From Xenococcus sp. PCC 7305 (lineage in GTDB: Bacteria; Cyanobacteriota; Cyanobacteriia; Cyanobacteriales; Xenococcaceae): a stretch of DNA of 64,000 bases. Below the pieces are notes generated by a model that searched no databases, was not told where the DNA came from, and was given only the letters and a program-made list of their open reading frames with translations. The stretch is from assembly GCF_000332055.1 (NCBI RefSeq), contig NZ_ALVZ01000218.1:1-64000 (forward strand), given 5' to 3'. The position numbers and the translations under genes are program-made. The stretch's first letter is position 1. Each line of letters starts with the position of its first letter. Below are positions 18,334 through 29,356 of this stretch, piece by piece.

Positions 18334-19184
18334 TTTTGACTTTTGACTTTTGACTTTTGACTTTTGACTCTCCCTGTATCGGGAAGAGGGCGTCTGAGGA
18401 CATAGAGCCAGACCAAGCTCAGGATACCAATCGCGATCGCCGTTAAACTAACTACTTGAGCAATCCGCAAAAAGCCTAACATTAGGCTATCTGTTCGCAG
18501 TCCTTCAATCCAGAAGCGACCAGCACTATAGCTTATCAGATAAACAAAAGCTAAAGTTCCTGTTTTTAAACGATCTTGGTTTTTCAATCCCCAGAAAAAT
18601 AGCCAGATAATGACCGCGAAAACACCCAAATTCCAAATAGATTCGTATAAGAAAGTGGGATGAAAATATTCGTAATTCAAATACCCAGACGGACGATTAC
18701 TCAAGGGAATATATAGTTTCCAGGGTAGATCTGTTGGTCTACCAAAGGCTTCGGAATTAAAGAAATTGCCCCATCTGCCGATCGCCTGACCCAAAATCAA
18801 AGAAGGTGCGACAAGATCTAGTAATTGCCATAAAGATATCTTATTGAGGCGAGAAAAAATCAAAGTTGCGATCGTGCCACCAATTATGGCACCGTGAATT
18901 GCAATTCCCCCTTTCCAAATAGCAATAATATCTTCCGGTCGTTGGGCATATTGTTGCCATTCAAAGAGAACATAATATATTCTGGCACCGGGAATCGCGC
19001 CGAGAACTAACCAAATAGTTAAATCTCCTAGTAAATCCGGATTGACTCCGCGACGTTGAGCAAGGTATTGAGATAAAGTAACGCCAATCAAAATCGCCGA
19101 AGCAATTAACAAACCATACCAACGGACAATGAATGGGCCAATTTCAAAGATAATCGGGCCGGGCGATTGAAAAGCCAAGAACAT
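18330..19184 (-). CDS. lgt: Prolipoprotein diacylglyceryl transferase
   Basis: Inner-membrane enzyme that attaches diacylglycerol to the lipobox Cys of prolipoproteins, the first step of lipoprotein maturation. 284 residues, about seven spans, with the signature [13 protein letters not shown] and the IHGAIIGG segment. The core ends near RRPLPDTGR. The last dozen residues ([12 protein letters not shown]) come from a heptamer repeat array and are unlikely to be functional. It forms an overlapping pair with cobM and follows serS by 29 bp, so serS-lgt-cobM may be one transcript. Confidence 0.97.
   Translation of the reverse strand: MFLAFQSPGPIIFEIGPFIVRWYGLLIASAILIGVTLSQYLAQRRGVNPDLLGDLTIWLVLGAIPGARIYYVLFEWQQYAQRPEDIIAIWKGGIAIHGAIIGGTIATLIFSRLNKISLWQLLDLVAPSLILGQAIGRWGNFFNSEAFGRPTDLPWKLYIPLSNRPSGYLNYEYFHPTFLYESIWNLGVFAVIIWLFFWGLKNQDRLKTGTLAFVYLISYSAGRFWIEGLRTDSLMLGFLRIAQVVSLTAIAIGILSLVWLYVLRRPLPDTGRVKSQKSKVKSQK
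18332..18368. repeat. TTTTGAC heptamer array inside the lgt 3' end and cobM start
   Basis: Five near-perfect copies of TTTTGAC. On the minus strand they are read as the Lgt tail [11 protein letters not shown], and the last bases form the cobM GTG start. Confidence 0.85.
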
Positions 19185-19213
19185 AACAATTATGAATTCT
19201 GAATTATTAACAT

Positions 19214-20500
<1,287 letters not shown>

Positions 20501-20737
20501 TTAATCTTGTTACTTCCTAATTTCCCTTTGTTAGGATATCCTGTTTTCGGCATGAAATGACATTTCTAAATTGCTCTATTCTAATAACAAATTTCCAAAA
20601 TTGATATAGATGCCAAAAAAGATTAGAGAATTAAAATCAATTGTTTTTATTGACCATAAAGTCACTACAAATTAGCAATTTCATGCTTTGCCTGCGATCG
20701 CGCATCGTAATGTTTTTAGGGGCGATCGCAGACGGGA

Positions 20738-21604
20738 CTATGAAGTCCTCGGAACCATACAGACAACTCGAAACCCGATATTGTTGTCGTCGTCCTCGGG
20801 AACATTGAAGTTGCGGGCAGCTGAGCGGCAATTAATAGGAAAGTAGCTCCAAGAACCACCGCGCAATACTTTAGTGCTACTTTTATCCGATAACCAAGCA
20901 TGACCATCTTGAGGCGCATTTTTGTAACTACTATGCCAGTCATCTTCACACCATTCCCAAACATTTCCATATATATCGTATAGGCCAAAAGTATTGGCGG
21001 GGAATTTTCCTACTGCGGTGGTTTTTCCTCTATATTCACCCTTTGGCCCATCAGCATAATTTCCTGGATGGACTTGACCTTGATATTCCCAATCCGTTCC
21101 TCGATAATTTGCCAAATCCGTAGTAATTGTTTCCCCAAAATGAAATGGGGTATTCGTTCCCGCGCGACAAGCATATTCCCATTCCGCCTCACTTGGCAAT
21201 CTATATTCCTTTCCTGTCTGATTTGATAACTTTTGGCAAAAATCTACTGCATCATGCCAAGACACACATTCTACAGGAAGCTGAGCACCCTTGAAATTAG
21301 ATGGATTACTCCCCATGACTTGCCGATATTGTGCCTGAGTGATTGGATATTTCCCCATACAGAAAGATGGAACTATCACTTGATGTTGGGGTTTTTCGGT
21401 CTCTCTACCTTCTCCTTCTGGAGAACCCATCATGAATTTTCCACCAGGAATATAAATCATATCTAGATCGATGTTATTTTCCAGATTTTCGGTAAAGTAC
21501 CTAGCTCTACTAGAAGCGTGATTCAAAACTACTTTGGAACCAAATCCCAAAAATCCAGATCGCTGTACTTCTGCTTTCGCAACTCCAAATTCAAACTCAA
21601 ACAT
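20738..21604 (-). CDS. Formylglycine-generating enzyme (FGE-sulfatase/SUMF1) domain protein
   Basis: 288 residues. After a ~45-residue N-terminal region comes a full FGE-type domain: IPGGKFMMGSP, YPITQAQYRQVMG, PVECVSWHDAVDFC, RLPSEAEWEYACRAGT, GLYDIYGNVWEWC, RGGSW and NIGFRVV. True FGE oxidises a sulfatase Cys to formylglycine. Many bacterial relatives do other oxidations or only bind ligands. The active-site copper cysteine pair is not clearly present (only INCRSAARN), so formylglycine formation is doubtful. The upstream region is ~240 bp from the glycosidase gene. No sulfatase is nearby. Confidence 0.87.
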   Translation of the reverse strand: MFEFEFGVAKAEVQRSGFLGFGSKVVLNHASSRARYFTENLENNIDLDMIYIPGGKFMMGSPEGEGRETEKPQHQVIVPSFCMGKYPITQAQYRQVMGSNPSNFKGAQLPVECVSWHDAVDFCQKLSNQTGKEYRLPSEAEWEYACRAGTNTPFHFGETITTDLANYRGTDWEYQGQVHPGNYADGPKGEYRGKTTAVGKFPANTFGLYDIYGNVWEWCEDDWHSSYKNAPQDGHAWLSDKSSTKVLRGGSWSYFPINCRSAARNFNVPEDDDNNIGFRVVCMVPRTS

Positions 21605-21840
21605 CTACAAGTTTTACTCCTTAAACTATTTCTCAGCTTCCGCAATCTTTGCCAAAATCAGTATCTGTCGGTTCTCATTCCCCTAGTCTTACTAAGAAGA
21701 ATTGCAATCGAGATAATTTTAAGCTTTTGCACCGTTTATTATCAACTTTTTGACGATTACTATTTTAAAAATTCTAATTTTGATATTCTCACGATTAAAT
21801 GATACTGCTTCCCAAGTTTACATCACCACAATGCTATTCC

Positions 21841-24522
21841 TCAGCAAGTTTCTTTCTGACAATACTGCATATATTCCCCACTTTGTTGAATCAATTTAGC
21901 AACCAATCCCGTCCATCCCGTTTGATGACTAGCACCAATTCCCGCTCCATTATCCCCATGAAAATACTCATAGAAAAGGATGAGGTTTTGCCAGTGGAGA
22001 TCGCTTTGGAACTGTTCCGTTGCACCATAAACTGCTCTTTTTCCCTGACTATCTTTGAGGAAAATACGAGTTAGTCGATAGGAAATCTCCTGAGATACTT
22101 CCCATAAATTCATCCAGTTTCCCGAACCTGTGGGACATTCAACTTTAAAATCATCCCCCAGATAGTGATGGAACTTTTGCAGAGATTCGATCAGTAAATA
22201 ATTTACTGGCATCCAAACAGGACCACGCCAATTGGAATTTCCCCCAAATAAACCACTACTAGATTCTGCTGGTTCATAATCTACACGATGTTGAGTGCCA
22301 TCTACATCAAAAGTATAGGGATTATCTTTGTGGTAGCGAGATAAAGCACGAATGCCATAGGGGCCAAAAAATTCATTTTCGTCGAGCAACTTTGTTAGAA
22401 TACGGCGTAATTTATCAACCGCGACATATTCTCCGACAGTTACATAACATAAAGCCAGCATTCTTCTTGCCCCGACGCCTTTACTTTCCATGCAGGCTAC
22501 ATTATGTTTAAGCTTCGGACGATTATTAATAAACCATTCTAGTCTTCTTTTAAAATTAGGCAATTTATCAAGAACTTCTGGCTCCAGAGTGGTCACCGCA
22601 AATAAAGGAATTAAGCCTACCATTGAGCGGACTTTTAACTTAATCTTCTGTTCACCAGGAAGATGCAAAACATCATAGAAGAAGCCATCTTCATCATCCC
22701 AAAGTTCAGTCTTATCTCCACCGATATTATTCATGGCATCGGCAATATAAAGAAAATGCTCAAAAAACTTAGTTGCCATATCTTCATAGACAGGATTTTC
22801 TAGAGCTAATTCTAAGGCAATAGTTAGCATATTTAGACAGTACATTGCCATCCAACTTGTACCATCTGCTTGTTTAATATATCCTCCTGTTGGCAAAGCA
22901 GAACTGCGATCAAATACTCCTATATTATCGAGGCCCAAAAATCCACCTTCAAAAATATTATTGCCATCAGTATCTTTACGATTTACCCACCAAGTAAAGT
23001 TAAGCAATAGCTTCTGAAATACTCTTTCTAAAAAAACGCGATCTCCCTGACCTTTATACTTTCTTTCTATCTGATAAACTCGCCAAGTCGCCCAGGCGTG
23101 AACTGGGGGATTCACATCACTAAAATTCCATTCATAGGCAGGAATTTGCCCATTGGGATGCATATACCATTCCCGCGTCATGATATCCAATTGATTTTTG
23201 GCAAAGTCAGGATCGACAATGGCTAAAGGAACACAATGAAATGCCAAATCCCAAGCCGCAAACCAAGGATATTCCCATTTGTCGGGCATGGAGATAATAT
23301 CTTGATTATCGAGATGAATCCATTCTTTATTGCGACCTTTTTGTCGAGATTCTGGAGGCAATGGTTGATTATAATCGCCCTGCAACCATTCTTCTACTAC
23401 GTAATGATAATATTGCTTGCTCCAGAGTAATCCCGCAAAAGCTTGTCTTTGAATATTTTGTAAGTCTGCGGTCAAACCTGAAGTTGTAATCTGCCGATAG
23501 AATTCTGAGGTTTCTTTGATTCTACTCGTAAATATTTGCTCAAAATCAGAACCTAGAGGTTGTTTTAAATTGGCATTTTTACAGAGCCTCAGTTTAACTA
23601 CTATGCTCGATTGGGCTTCAATATTTAATATATAATGTGGCGAAAATTTGGTGCCTGTTTGCTCAGGATTTACCGCGTCTTGTTCCTGATTTATAACATA
23701 GTTGTTGATACCATCCTTGACATATTTATTGCCGTTATCATACCCAAAAATTGCTTGATAGTTAGTTTCGTTATCAGTGAACAATAATTCAGGATTTTCT
23801 TGACAATAAAAATAATAATCACCCAATTCTGAATGATGAGCTTTAATTAAAGTATTAGCATCATTGTTGCTTACTAAGTTTAGTTGGGGCTTCGATGCAT
23901 CTTTAACCCAGGACCAAGTATTGCGAAACCATAGGGTAGGGAGTAAATGCAATATTTGACTTTCTTGGCTACGATTGTAAATCGTAATTTTGATTAAAAT
24001 ATCATCGATTGTATTTTTGGCATATTCGACAAAAACATCGTAATACTTATCCTGATCAAAAACATGAGTATCTAATAATTCAAATTCTGGATCTTGTCGA
24101 GTTTTATTGCTATTTTCACTCTCCAATAAACTGTAGGGATATTCAGTTTGGGGATATTTGTATAGTCCTTTCATATAGGAATGAGTGGGACTACTATCGA
24201 GGTAAAAATAATATTCTTTGACATCTTCACCATGATTGCCCTGATTGCCCGTTAGCCCGAAAAATCTTTCTTTTAAAATCGGATCTTGGCCATTCCATAA
24301 GGCGATCGCGAAACATAAATTTTGTTGGCGATCGCTAATCCCCAGAATTCCATCTTCGCCCCAACGATAGGCCCGCGATCGCGCTTGGTCATGACTGAAA
24401 TATTCCCAAGCTTCCCCATAATCACTATAATCTTCCCTGACAGTTCCCCACTGGCGATCGCTTAAGTACGGCCCCCAATCTTGCCAACTATCTTGTTGTA
24501 ATCGTTCAGCTTCTTTGGTCAT
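21841..24522 (-). CDS. GH63-type (MGH1-like) glycoside hydrolase
   Basis: A large cytosolic (alpha/alpha)6-barrel glycosidase of 893 residues. Conserved barrel segments include [17 protein letters not shown] (probable acid), [27 protein letters not shown] and [19 protein letters not shown]-terminal ~350 residues are beta-sandwich-like. GH63 relatives act on alpha-glucosides or mannosyl/glucosyl-glycerate. In a cyanobacterium, turnover of glucosylglycerol, glucosylglycerate or glycogen-like glucans is plausible but unproven. The ATG at 24522 is preferred to the in-frame TTG at 24528. It follows the Uma2 gene by 10 bp, suggesting co-transcription. HIP1 sites are frequent in its 5' part. Confidence 0.85.
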   Translation of the reverse strand: MTKEAERLQQDSWQDWGPYLSDRQWGTVREDYSDYGEAWEYFSHDQARSRAYRWGEDGILGISDRQQNLCFAIALWNGQDPILKERFFGLTGNQGNHGEDVKEYYFYLDSSPTHSYMKGLYKYPQTEYPYSLLESENSNKTRQDPEFELLDTHVFDQDKYYDVFVEYAKNTIDDILIKITIYNRSQESQILHLLPTLWFRNTWSWVKDASKPQLNLVSNNDANTLIKAHHSELGDYYFYCQENPELLFTDNETNYQAIFGYDNGNKYVKDGINNYVINQEQDAVNPEQTGTKFSPHYILNIEAQSSIVVKLRLCKNANLKQPLGSDFEQIFTSRIKETSEFYRQITTSGLTADLQNIQRQAFAGLLWSKQYYHYVVEEWLQGDYNQPLPPESRQKGRNKEWIHLDNQDIISMPDKWEYPWFAAWDLAFHCVPLAIVDPDFAKNQLDIMTREWYMHPNGQIPAYEWNFSDVNPPVHAWATWRVYQIERKYKGQGDRVFLERVFQKLLLNFTWWVNRKDTDGNNIFEGGFLGLDNIGVFDRSSALPTGGYIKQADGTSWMAMYCLNMLTIALELALENPVYEDMATKFFEHFLYIADAMNNIGGDKTELWDDEDGFFYDVLHLPGEQKIKLKVRSMVGLIPLFAVTTLEPEVLDKLPNFKRRLEWFINNRPKLKHNVACMESKGVGARRMLALCYVTVGEYVAVDKLRRILTKLLDENEFFGPYGIRALSRYHKDNPYTFDVDGTQHRVDYEPAESSSGLFGGNSNWRGPVWMPVNYLLIESLQKFHHYLGDDFKVECPTGSGNWMNLWEVSQEISYRLTRIFLKDSQGKRAVYGATEQFQSDLHWQNLILFYEYFHGDNGAGIGASHQTGWTGLVAKLIQQSGEYMQYCQKETC

Positions 24523-24532
24523 TGACAATTAA

Positions 24533-25096
24533 TTAGTTCCTCATATTGAGCCAACTGAAAACCTCAGATACAGTTAAATCTAATTCAATTGAATTTAAAA
24601 CAGGTAAAGTATTGCTTCCTTGTAATAATAAGGGTTGTTGCCCTGCAAGAAAAACTAAAATACTACTATCGTTAGGGTCAATAAACCACCCCAATTGACT
24701 TCCAGAAGATAAGCAGTGAAGAATATTACCGATGACTTTGTTGGGCTTTTGTTCTGGAGAAAGGATTTCGATTGTCCAGTCGGGATGTAGGTAAAAATTG
24801 TCCTCTATTTCTCCGTTCTTATTAAAAGCAATATTCTGCCAGAGAAATACAGAGATATCGGGAATTAGCGATCTCCCACCAAAAGTACATCTTAATTCAG
24901 GAAAAGCATAGGCAATTTTTTGTGTTTCAGTAACTTCATTAATTACAGTACAAAGTTTGCCTTGTAAACGACTATGTCTTCCTTTTGGCATTGGTTTCTG
25001 AATGATTTCGCCGTTTATGTATTCTGTGGCTGGTTTGGTTTCAGGTAGCCGAAGAAATTCTTGTAAAGATATTGGTTGGGAAAGGGTACTCGTCAT
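24533..25096 (-). CDS. Uma2 (DUF820) family PD-(D/E)XK nuclease-like protein
   Basis: About 187 residues from the ATG at 25096 (a TTG at 25108 is less likely). Uma2 motifs are visible: SLQEFLRLPETKPATEYINGEIIQKPMP, the central PDISVFLW with its acidic residue, EILSPEQKPNKVIGNI with the downstream acid and Lys, and LGWFIDPNDSSILVF. The family is hugely expanded in cyanobacteria; many members show the restriction-endonuclease fold, but their role is not established. It is the first gene of a pair with the glycosidase. Confidence 0.9.
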   Translation of the reverse strand: MTSTLSQPISLQEFLRLPETKPATEYINGEIIQKPMPKGRHSRLQGKLCTVINEVTETQKIAYAFPELRCTFGGRSLIPDISVFLWQNIAFNKNGEIEDNFYLHPDWTIEILSPEQKPNKVIGNILHCLSSGSQLGWFIDPNDSSILVFLAGQQPLLLQGSNTLPVLNSIELDLTVSEVFSWLNMRN

Positions 25097-25204
25097 CTTC
25101 CATCTCAAATTTGCCAGAAGCCCTATTATATTAAAGATTTTACCGGAGTAATTGCTGAATTACCCCAGATTTTCCACATCTATCAAAGAAGTAAGCAAAA
25201 ATCA

Positions 25205-26437
25205 CTACACGGCATCAGCGACTAATCTCTTACTAGTGAGCAACTCGATCGCTTTTTGATATTGCAAATCTACTTTAGTCCCCACTTGACTAAAGGCGAT
25301 CGGTTCTTGTTCTACTACAAAATCGGGTTCAATCCCTAACTTATTAATATCTGTATGATTCGGAGTCTCATATTTGGCAACGGTAACAGCAATTCCTGAA
25401 TCATCAGGTAATTCAAATAAAGATTGAATCAATCCTTTGCCATAGGTAGTTTCTCCTACTAGAACTGCTCTTCCATTATCTTGCAGAGCCCCTGATAAAA
25501 TTTCACTGGCACTAGCTGTCCCCTGATTCACCAAAATAACTAGGGGTGCATCGGTCAGTGAGCGCGTGTTTGCTTCAAAACTACCTAAAGTTCCCTGCCG
25601 ATTGACTGTGTAAACTATAGTGCCGTCATCGAGCCATAATCTAGCTGTTTCAATTCCTGCTTGTAATAACCCACCAGGATTATTTCTTAAATCGAGAATA
25701 TAGGCTGGAGCATTCAAATCCATGATGGCATGGGCTACTTCTTGAGTGGCTTGGGCACTGAATTCACTGAGACGGATATAACCGATCGCCTTTTCGTTGC
25801 GCTCGTCCAAATTGGCATAAACAGGATTGAGAGTTATGCGATCGCGAACAATTGCCAGAGTCTGAATACTATCAGCATCGCGATCGTGGTTTTCTACAGT
25901 TAAAAATACTGTAGTGCCAACAGGCCCCCTCATCTTTTCTGCGGCAGCATCGAGAGTGAGAGTACTCGTCGCAACACCATCAATTTCTAAAATATAATCT
26001 CTAGGGTGAATTCCTGCTGATTCTGCTGGAGAACCGACGATAGGTGTAATCACTTCAACCAAGTTGTTTTGAGGATCAAGGCTGATTTGTAAACCAACAC
26101 CAAATAATTCTCCTGAAGTATTCACCTGTAGACTCTTATAGGCTTTTGGTCTCAGTAGTCTGGTAAAAGGATCGTCTAGCAGAGCTAACATTTCCTCAAT
26201 GACATCATAGGTTTCCTGGCGATCGCGCATCGGCTTTTTAATAAATTCTTCCCGAGTAAACCACCAATTCTCCCCATTGAACGACTCGTCTACATAGGAG
26301 CGATTTACAATTCGCCAAGATTGTAGGAATAATTTCTGTTCTTTGGTAAATGCTTCTGCACGGGGAGCAAAGAACCAGAGAGAGGAAATTAAACACACAA
26401 AGACCAATAAAGAGACCCAAAAAGCTTTTTTAATCAT
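25205..26437 (-). CDS. ctpA: Carboxyl-terminal processing protease (S41, CtpA-like)
   Basis: 410 residues: a signal sequence (LLVFVCLISSLWFFAPRAEA), a helical N-domain, a PDZ domain (GVGLQISLDPQ to YILEIDGVATS) and the S41 catalytic domain with Ser in GTASASEILSGAL and Lys in ETTYGKGLIQ. In cyanobacteria CtpA trims the D1 precursor PsbD1 tail in the lumen. Other paralogues (CtpB, CtpC) exist, so the letter is tentative. It is divergent from petB; the pair ctpA-petB is a familiar cyanobacterial arrangement, which supports CtpA. ATG at 26437. Confidence 0.92.
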   Translation of the reverse strand: MIKKAFWVSLLVFVCLISSLWFFAPRAEAFTKEQKLFLQSWRIVNRSYVDESFNGENWWFTREEFIKKPMRDRQETYDVIEEMLALLDDPFTRLLRPKAYKSLQVNTSGELFGVGLQISLDPQNNLVEVITPIVGSPAESAGIHPRDYILEIDGVATSTLTLDAAAEKMRGPVGTTVFLTVENHDRDADSIQTLAIVRDRITLNPVYANLDERNEKAIGYIRLSEFSAQATQEVAHAIMDLNAPAYILDLRNNPGGLLQAGIETARLWLDDGTIVYTVNRQGTLGSFEANTRSLTDAPLVILVNQGTASASEILSGALQDNGRAVLVGETTYGKGLIQSLFELPDDSGIAVTVAKYETPNHTDINKLGIEPDFVVEQEPIAFSQVGTKVDLQYQKAIELLTSKRLVADAV

Positions 26438-26747
26438 AAGTACAAAACAATAAAATTAAGAGACCTTACCTTATCTTATTAGTTTATTTTAAAAAAAACT
26501 TAATCAACTGTTACAAAAATCTGCCAAAAAACTCATCTAAGATTCCCCAGACCCAATTACTTGGTCGTTGAGTATGAGAGAATATTCTGCAATAGATTCT
26601 GCGATCGATGCGCAGAGAGTCACCGTCTTAGAACAATGGTGCTTCCTCTGACTTCGCCATCATTGTAGCTTAAAGCTATGTTACATTTTTTAAAGGTCTA
26701 AATATTCATAGCTAGCCTTTAGTCAATTAATTCAGTTAATTTAGTTC
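26438..26747. promoter_or_regulatory. 310-bp divergent promoter region of ctpA and petBD
   Basis: No ORF. It contains an imperfect hairpin, ACAATGGTG...CATCATTGT at about 26632-26668, some 80 bp before petB, and an AT-rich stretch GTTACATTTTTTAAAGG near 26680 that could hold the petB -10 region. No known operator recognised. Confidence 0.5.
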
Positions 26748-27416
26748 ATGTTTTCGAAACAAGTAACAGATTCCAAAGTTTATCAATGGTTTGATGAACG
26801 TCTAGAAGTTGGAGCAATTTCTGACGATATTTCTAGTAAATATGTACCACCCCATGTCAATATATTTTATTGTCTTGGTGGTATCACTCTAGTTTGCTTC
26901 CTAATTCAGTTTGCCACTGGATTTTGCATGACTTTCTACTACAAGCCTACTGTGGCCGATGCTTTTGCTTCAGTAGAATACATCATGAATGAAGTTAACT
27001 TTGGTTGGCTCATTCGTTCCGTTCATCGTTGGTCTGCCAGCATGATGGTTCTCATGATGATCCTACATGTTTTCCGCGTTTACTTAACTGGTGGATTTAA
27101 GAAACCTCGTGAGTTGACTTGGATTGCTGGAGTAGTAATGGCTGTGATCACAGTTAGCTTCGGTGTCACTGGATATTCTCTTCCTTGGGACCAAGTTGGT
27201 TACTGGGCGGTTAAGATTGTATCTGGAGTTCCCGCAGCAATTCCCGTTGTAGGCGACCAAATGGTTGAACTATTGCGTGGTGGTGTTAGCGTTGGTCAGT
27301 CCACTCTAACTCGCTTCTACAGTCTACATACTTTTGTCTTACCCTGGTTAATGGCAGTATTTATGTTGGCTCATTTCTTGATGATTCGGAAACAAGGTAT
27401 TTCTGGTCCTTTGTAA
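26748..27416 (+). CDS. petB: Cytochrome b6 (b6f complex)
   Basis: Core subunit of the thylakoid cytochrome b6f complex, moving electrons from plastoquinol. 222 residues with four helices; paired haem-b ligands in VHRWSASMM with [17 protein letters not shown] (helix B/D pattern) and SLHTFVLPW with [17 protein letters not shown]. The haem c' cysteine is present in NIFYCLGG (Cys42). The N-terminus is about seven residues longer than the common 215-residue form. petD follows 145 bp downstream on the same strand. Confidence 0.99.
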   Translation: MFSKQVTDSKVYQWFDERLEVGAISDDISSKYVPPHVNIFYCLGGITLVCFLIQFATGFCMTFYYKPTVADAFASVEYIMNEVNFGWLIRSVHRWSASMMVLMMILHVFRVYLTGGFKKPRELTWIAGVVMAVITVSFGVTGYSLPWDQVGYWAVKIVSGVPAAIPVVGDQMVELLRGGVSVGQSTLTRFYSLHTFVLPWLMAVFMLAHFLMIRKQGISGPL

Positions 27417-27561
27417 AGTGATCTTTTAGTTATTGCCTGTTTAATAACTTCATCATTTACCATGGGTTTTAGAATCCCCAGTCCAAATCTCAATCTACAA
27501 ATCAGTGTAATTCAACCCAGAGATCGCATCTGCTGATTCTGAGTCGATTAAGGAGAAACCA

Positions 27562-28044
27562 ATGTCCACTTTAAAAAAACCCGATCTTAGTGATCCCGCA
27601 TTACGCGCCAAGCTAGCTCAAGGGATGGGTCATAACTATTATGGCGAACCTGCTTGGCCAAACGACCTATTATATATTTTCCCTGTTGTGATTTTGGGAA
27701 CTATCGGTTTGGTAGTCGGTTTAGCAGTCTTAGATCCTGCTCTAATCGGTGAGCCGGCTGATCCTTTTGCAACACCTTTGGAAATTTTGCCTGAATGGTA
27801 TTTATATCCTGTCTTCCAAATCTTGCGCATTCTGCCTAACAAGCTACTCGGAATTGCTTGTCAAGGTGCAGTTCCCTTAGGTTTGATGCTAATTCCTTTC
27901 ATTGAAAGTGTTAATAAGTTTCAAAACCCTTTCCGTCGTCCTATAGCAACCACTGTATTTATTTTTGGTACTTTGGTAACTATCTGGCTAGGAATTGGTG
28001 CTGCGATGCCTATTGATGAATCTTTGACTTTAGGTTTATTCTAA
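27562..28044 (+). CDS. petD: Cytochrome b6f subunit IV
   Basis: 160-residue, three-helix partner of cytochrome b6. It begins [34 protein letters not shown] and carries the quinol-site [13 protein letters not shown] segment (PEWY motif). A strong ribosome site, AAGGAG, lies 6-7 nt before the ATG. It is the second gene of the petBD operon. Confidence 0.99.
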   Translation: MSTLKKPDLSDPALRAKLAQGMGHNYYGEPAWPNDLLYIFPVVILGTIGLVVGLAVLDPALIGEPADPFATPLEILPEWYLYPVFQILRILPNKLLGIACQGAVPLGLMLIPFIESVNKFQNPFRRPIATTVFIFGTLVTIWLGIGAAMPIDESLTLGLF

Positions 28045-28308
28045 AAATCCTCTGGCAATAATTTTTGCTTAAGGTATTAAGGCGCTTGTGATTAAATTTT
28101 GTTTGGTGAATTTTCATCGGCAAATGCGATCGCAAGCGTTATTTGTTTATTGGGCTTTGCTCATTTGACTGTAACGGGACGTAGTTTTTTCTGAGTTTCA
28201 GAAATTATTGCTTCTATCGCTATTTATCAGATTTATCCAGAAGATAAGAATGAATAATGCAGATATCACATCAAGAAGCTTAAATAAAACTATAGTTAGT
28301 GTCAATCA

Positions 28309-28527
28309 TTATTTAGCTAATGCAATTGAATTAATTGGTAAAGCTTCTGACTCCAAACGAGTTAGATCAACGACCTTACTAGCATGATCTATATCTATAC
28401 CAACTAAATTACCCTTGTCATCAAAATCAAGTACGATACCAGAAGATATTTCCTGGGAATTAGTACTAGGTTTTTCTATAAGGCTAATATATAGTGAGTC
28501 TGTTTCGGGATAATAATTGAATTTCAT
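28309..28527 (-). CDS. DUF2283 family small protein (possible antitoxin)
   Basis: 72 residues: MKFNYYPETDSLYISL, EISSGIVLDFDDKGNLVGIDIDHASK, the typical DUF2283 core (a small beta-rich fold). It starts two bases after the stop of the 77-residue gene, so the two are one transcript. DUF2283 and DUF4258-like genes often sit together in cyanobacteria and look like a toxin-antitoxin pair, but that function is inferred. ATG at 28527. Confidence 0.85.
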   Translation of the reverse strand: MKFNYYPETDSLYISLIEKPSTNSQEISSGIVLDFDDKGNLVGIDIDHASKVVDLTRLESEALPINSIALAK

Positions 28528-28529
28528 AG

Positions 28530-28763
28530 TTACTGGATCTTAAAATTTCGGTCTGGAAAAGCATTATGAATTGTTTCTCCATCTTCTAGCGTAACAACCC
28601 TGAGATATTTACCAAGTTCAGCAATGTATGTCCAATGACGAATTCGCCCATTAGGTTGGATTGCTTTTTTTACAGGCTCTAGAATAGCTTTTTGACACCA
28701 TTCTCTCTTAAGATAAGGTCTTTTTAATAATACTTGTTCCTCAAAATAACGAGTTGTTTTCAA
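28530..28763 (-). CDS. DUF4258-like small basic protein (possible RelE-type toxin)
   Basis: 77 residues: KTTRYFEEQVLLKRPYLKREW, RIRHWTYIAELGKYLRVVTLEDGETIHNAFPDRNFK. The compact alpha/beta pattern, with the final LRVVTLEDG-TIHNAFPD strand pair, resembles DUF4258, a RelE/BrnT-like fold. A TTG start at 28763 is supported by AAGGA eight bases upstream (ACAAGGACAGTTATC). It is first in a two-gene unit with DUF2283. mRNA interferase activity is a hypothesis only. Confidence 0.8.
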   Translation of the reverse strand: MKTTRYFEEQVLLKRPYLKREWCQKAILEPVKKAIQPNGRIRHWTYIAELGKYLRVVTLEDGETIHNAFPDRNFKIQ

Positions 28764-28803
28764 GATAACTGTCCTTGTTCACAAAGGCGAATGATTTTAC
28801 CTT

Positions 28804-29055
28804 TCATTGTTTCATGATTGAATTATCTAAACTGATTCTCTCTTGCTGTTGAGGAGGAGAGGGTTTGAATCGCAATTTTACCCAGGAGATAGCGCTTAAT
28901 AATACAGGTGCCACAAAGGCCAAGACAATAATGACTGCCGCTACTTGAAATATCAGCGGTCTTTTTCTGCCTTGAGTTGGATGTTCACAACTAAGGCAAA
29001 TCTCTGCCTGATCGCTATTTAGTGAGCCACATACTTTACACGGAACTAATGCCAT
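28804..29055 (-). CDS. Zinc-ribbon plus single-TM small protein
   Basis: 83 residues. An N-terminal rubredoxin-like zinc knuckle (CKVCGS and CLSCEHP, two CxxC pairs) is followed by a basic patch GRKRP, one membrane helix (about 33-57) and a short polar tail. Such proteins are common but functionally unassigned. ATG at 29055. The TA-like pair lies 41 bp downstream on the same strand, so read-through is possible. Confidence 0.75.
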   Translation of the reverse strand: MALVPCKVCGSLNSDQAEICLSCEHPTQGRKRPLIFQVAAVIIVLAFVAPVLLSAISWVKLRFKPSPPQQQERISLDNSIMKQ

Positions 29056-29120
29056 TTATCTAAACTAAATTATGCTAGCAAAATATATTTTACCTTTTAC
29101 ATCTGCCCTCTGCCTTCAAA

Positions 29121-29288
29121 CTAAAATCTTGTAGTTTCCTTAATTCCCCAAGTTAACCCAGATCCTAGCGCTAGAATCAGTAACAGCAAAATGATACCTC
29201 CAGGAAGGAAGGATAATATGCCGACTCCTCGAAGAAAGTAAACCACCAGGAAGCTGATTAAAGAAAGCAGAAATAGTTTTAAGAGCAC
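29121..29288 (-). CDS. 55-residue hydrophobic membrane protein
   Basis: A short frame from GTG at 29288: residues LLKLFLLSLISFLVVYFLRG form one helix, GVGILSFLPGG a conserved-looking turn, and IILLLLILALGSG a second helix, ending KETTRF. The two-helix hairpin with a Gly/Pro turn and charged ends is not what random AT-rich sequence gives. I recall similar unnamed cyanobacterial proteins. No strong ribosome site is visible. No function can be assigned. Confidence 0.5.
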   Translation of the reverse strand: MLLKLFLLSLISFLVVYFLRGVGILSFLPGGIILLLLILALGSGLTWGIKETTRF

Positions 29289-29356
29289 CGATCGCGTTTT
29301 AAATTATCTTTATAAATACAAGCACTATCATCATAATCGATAGTAATTGAGATGTA

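Noticed and set aside
26632-26668. Imperfect hairpin upstream of petB as a riboswitch or attenuator
   Set aside because: Only a 9-bp stem with a wobble or mismatch, no T-run and no known motif; kept only as a note in the promoter region.
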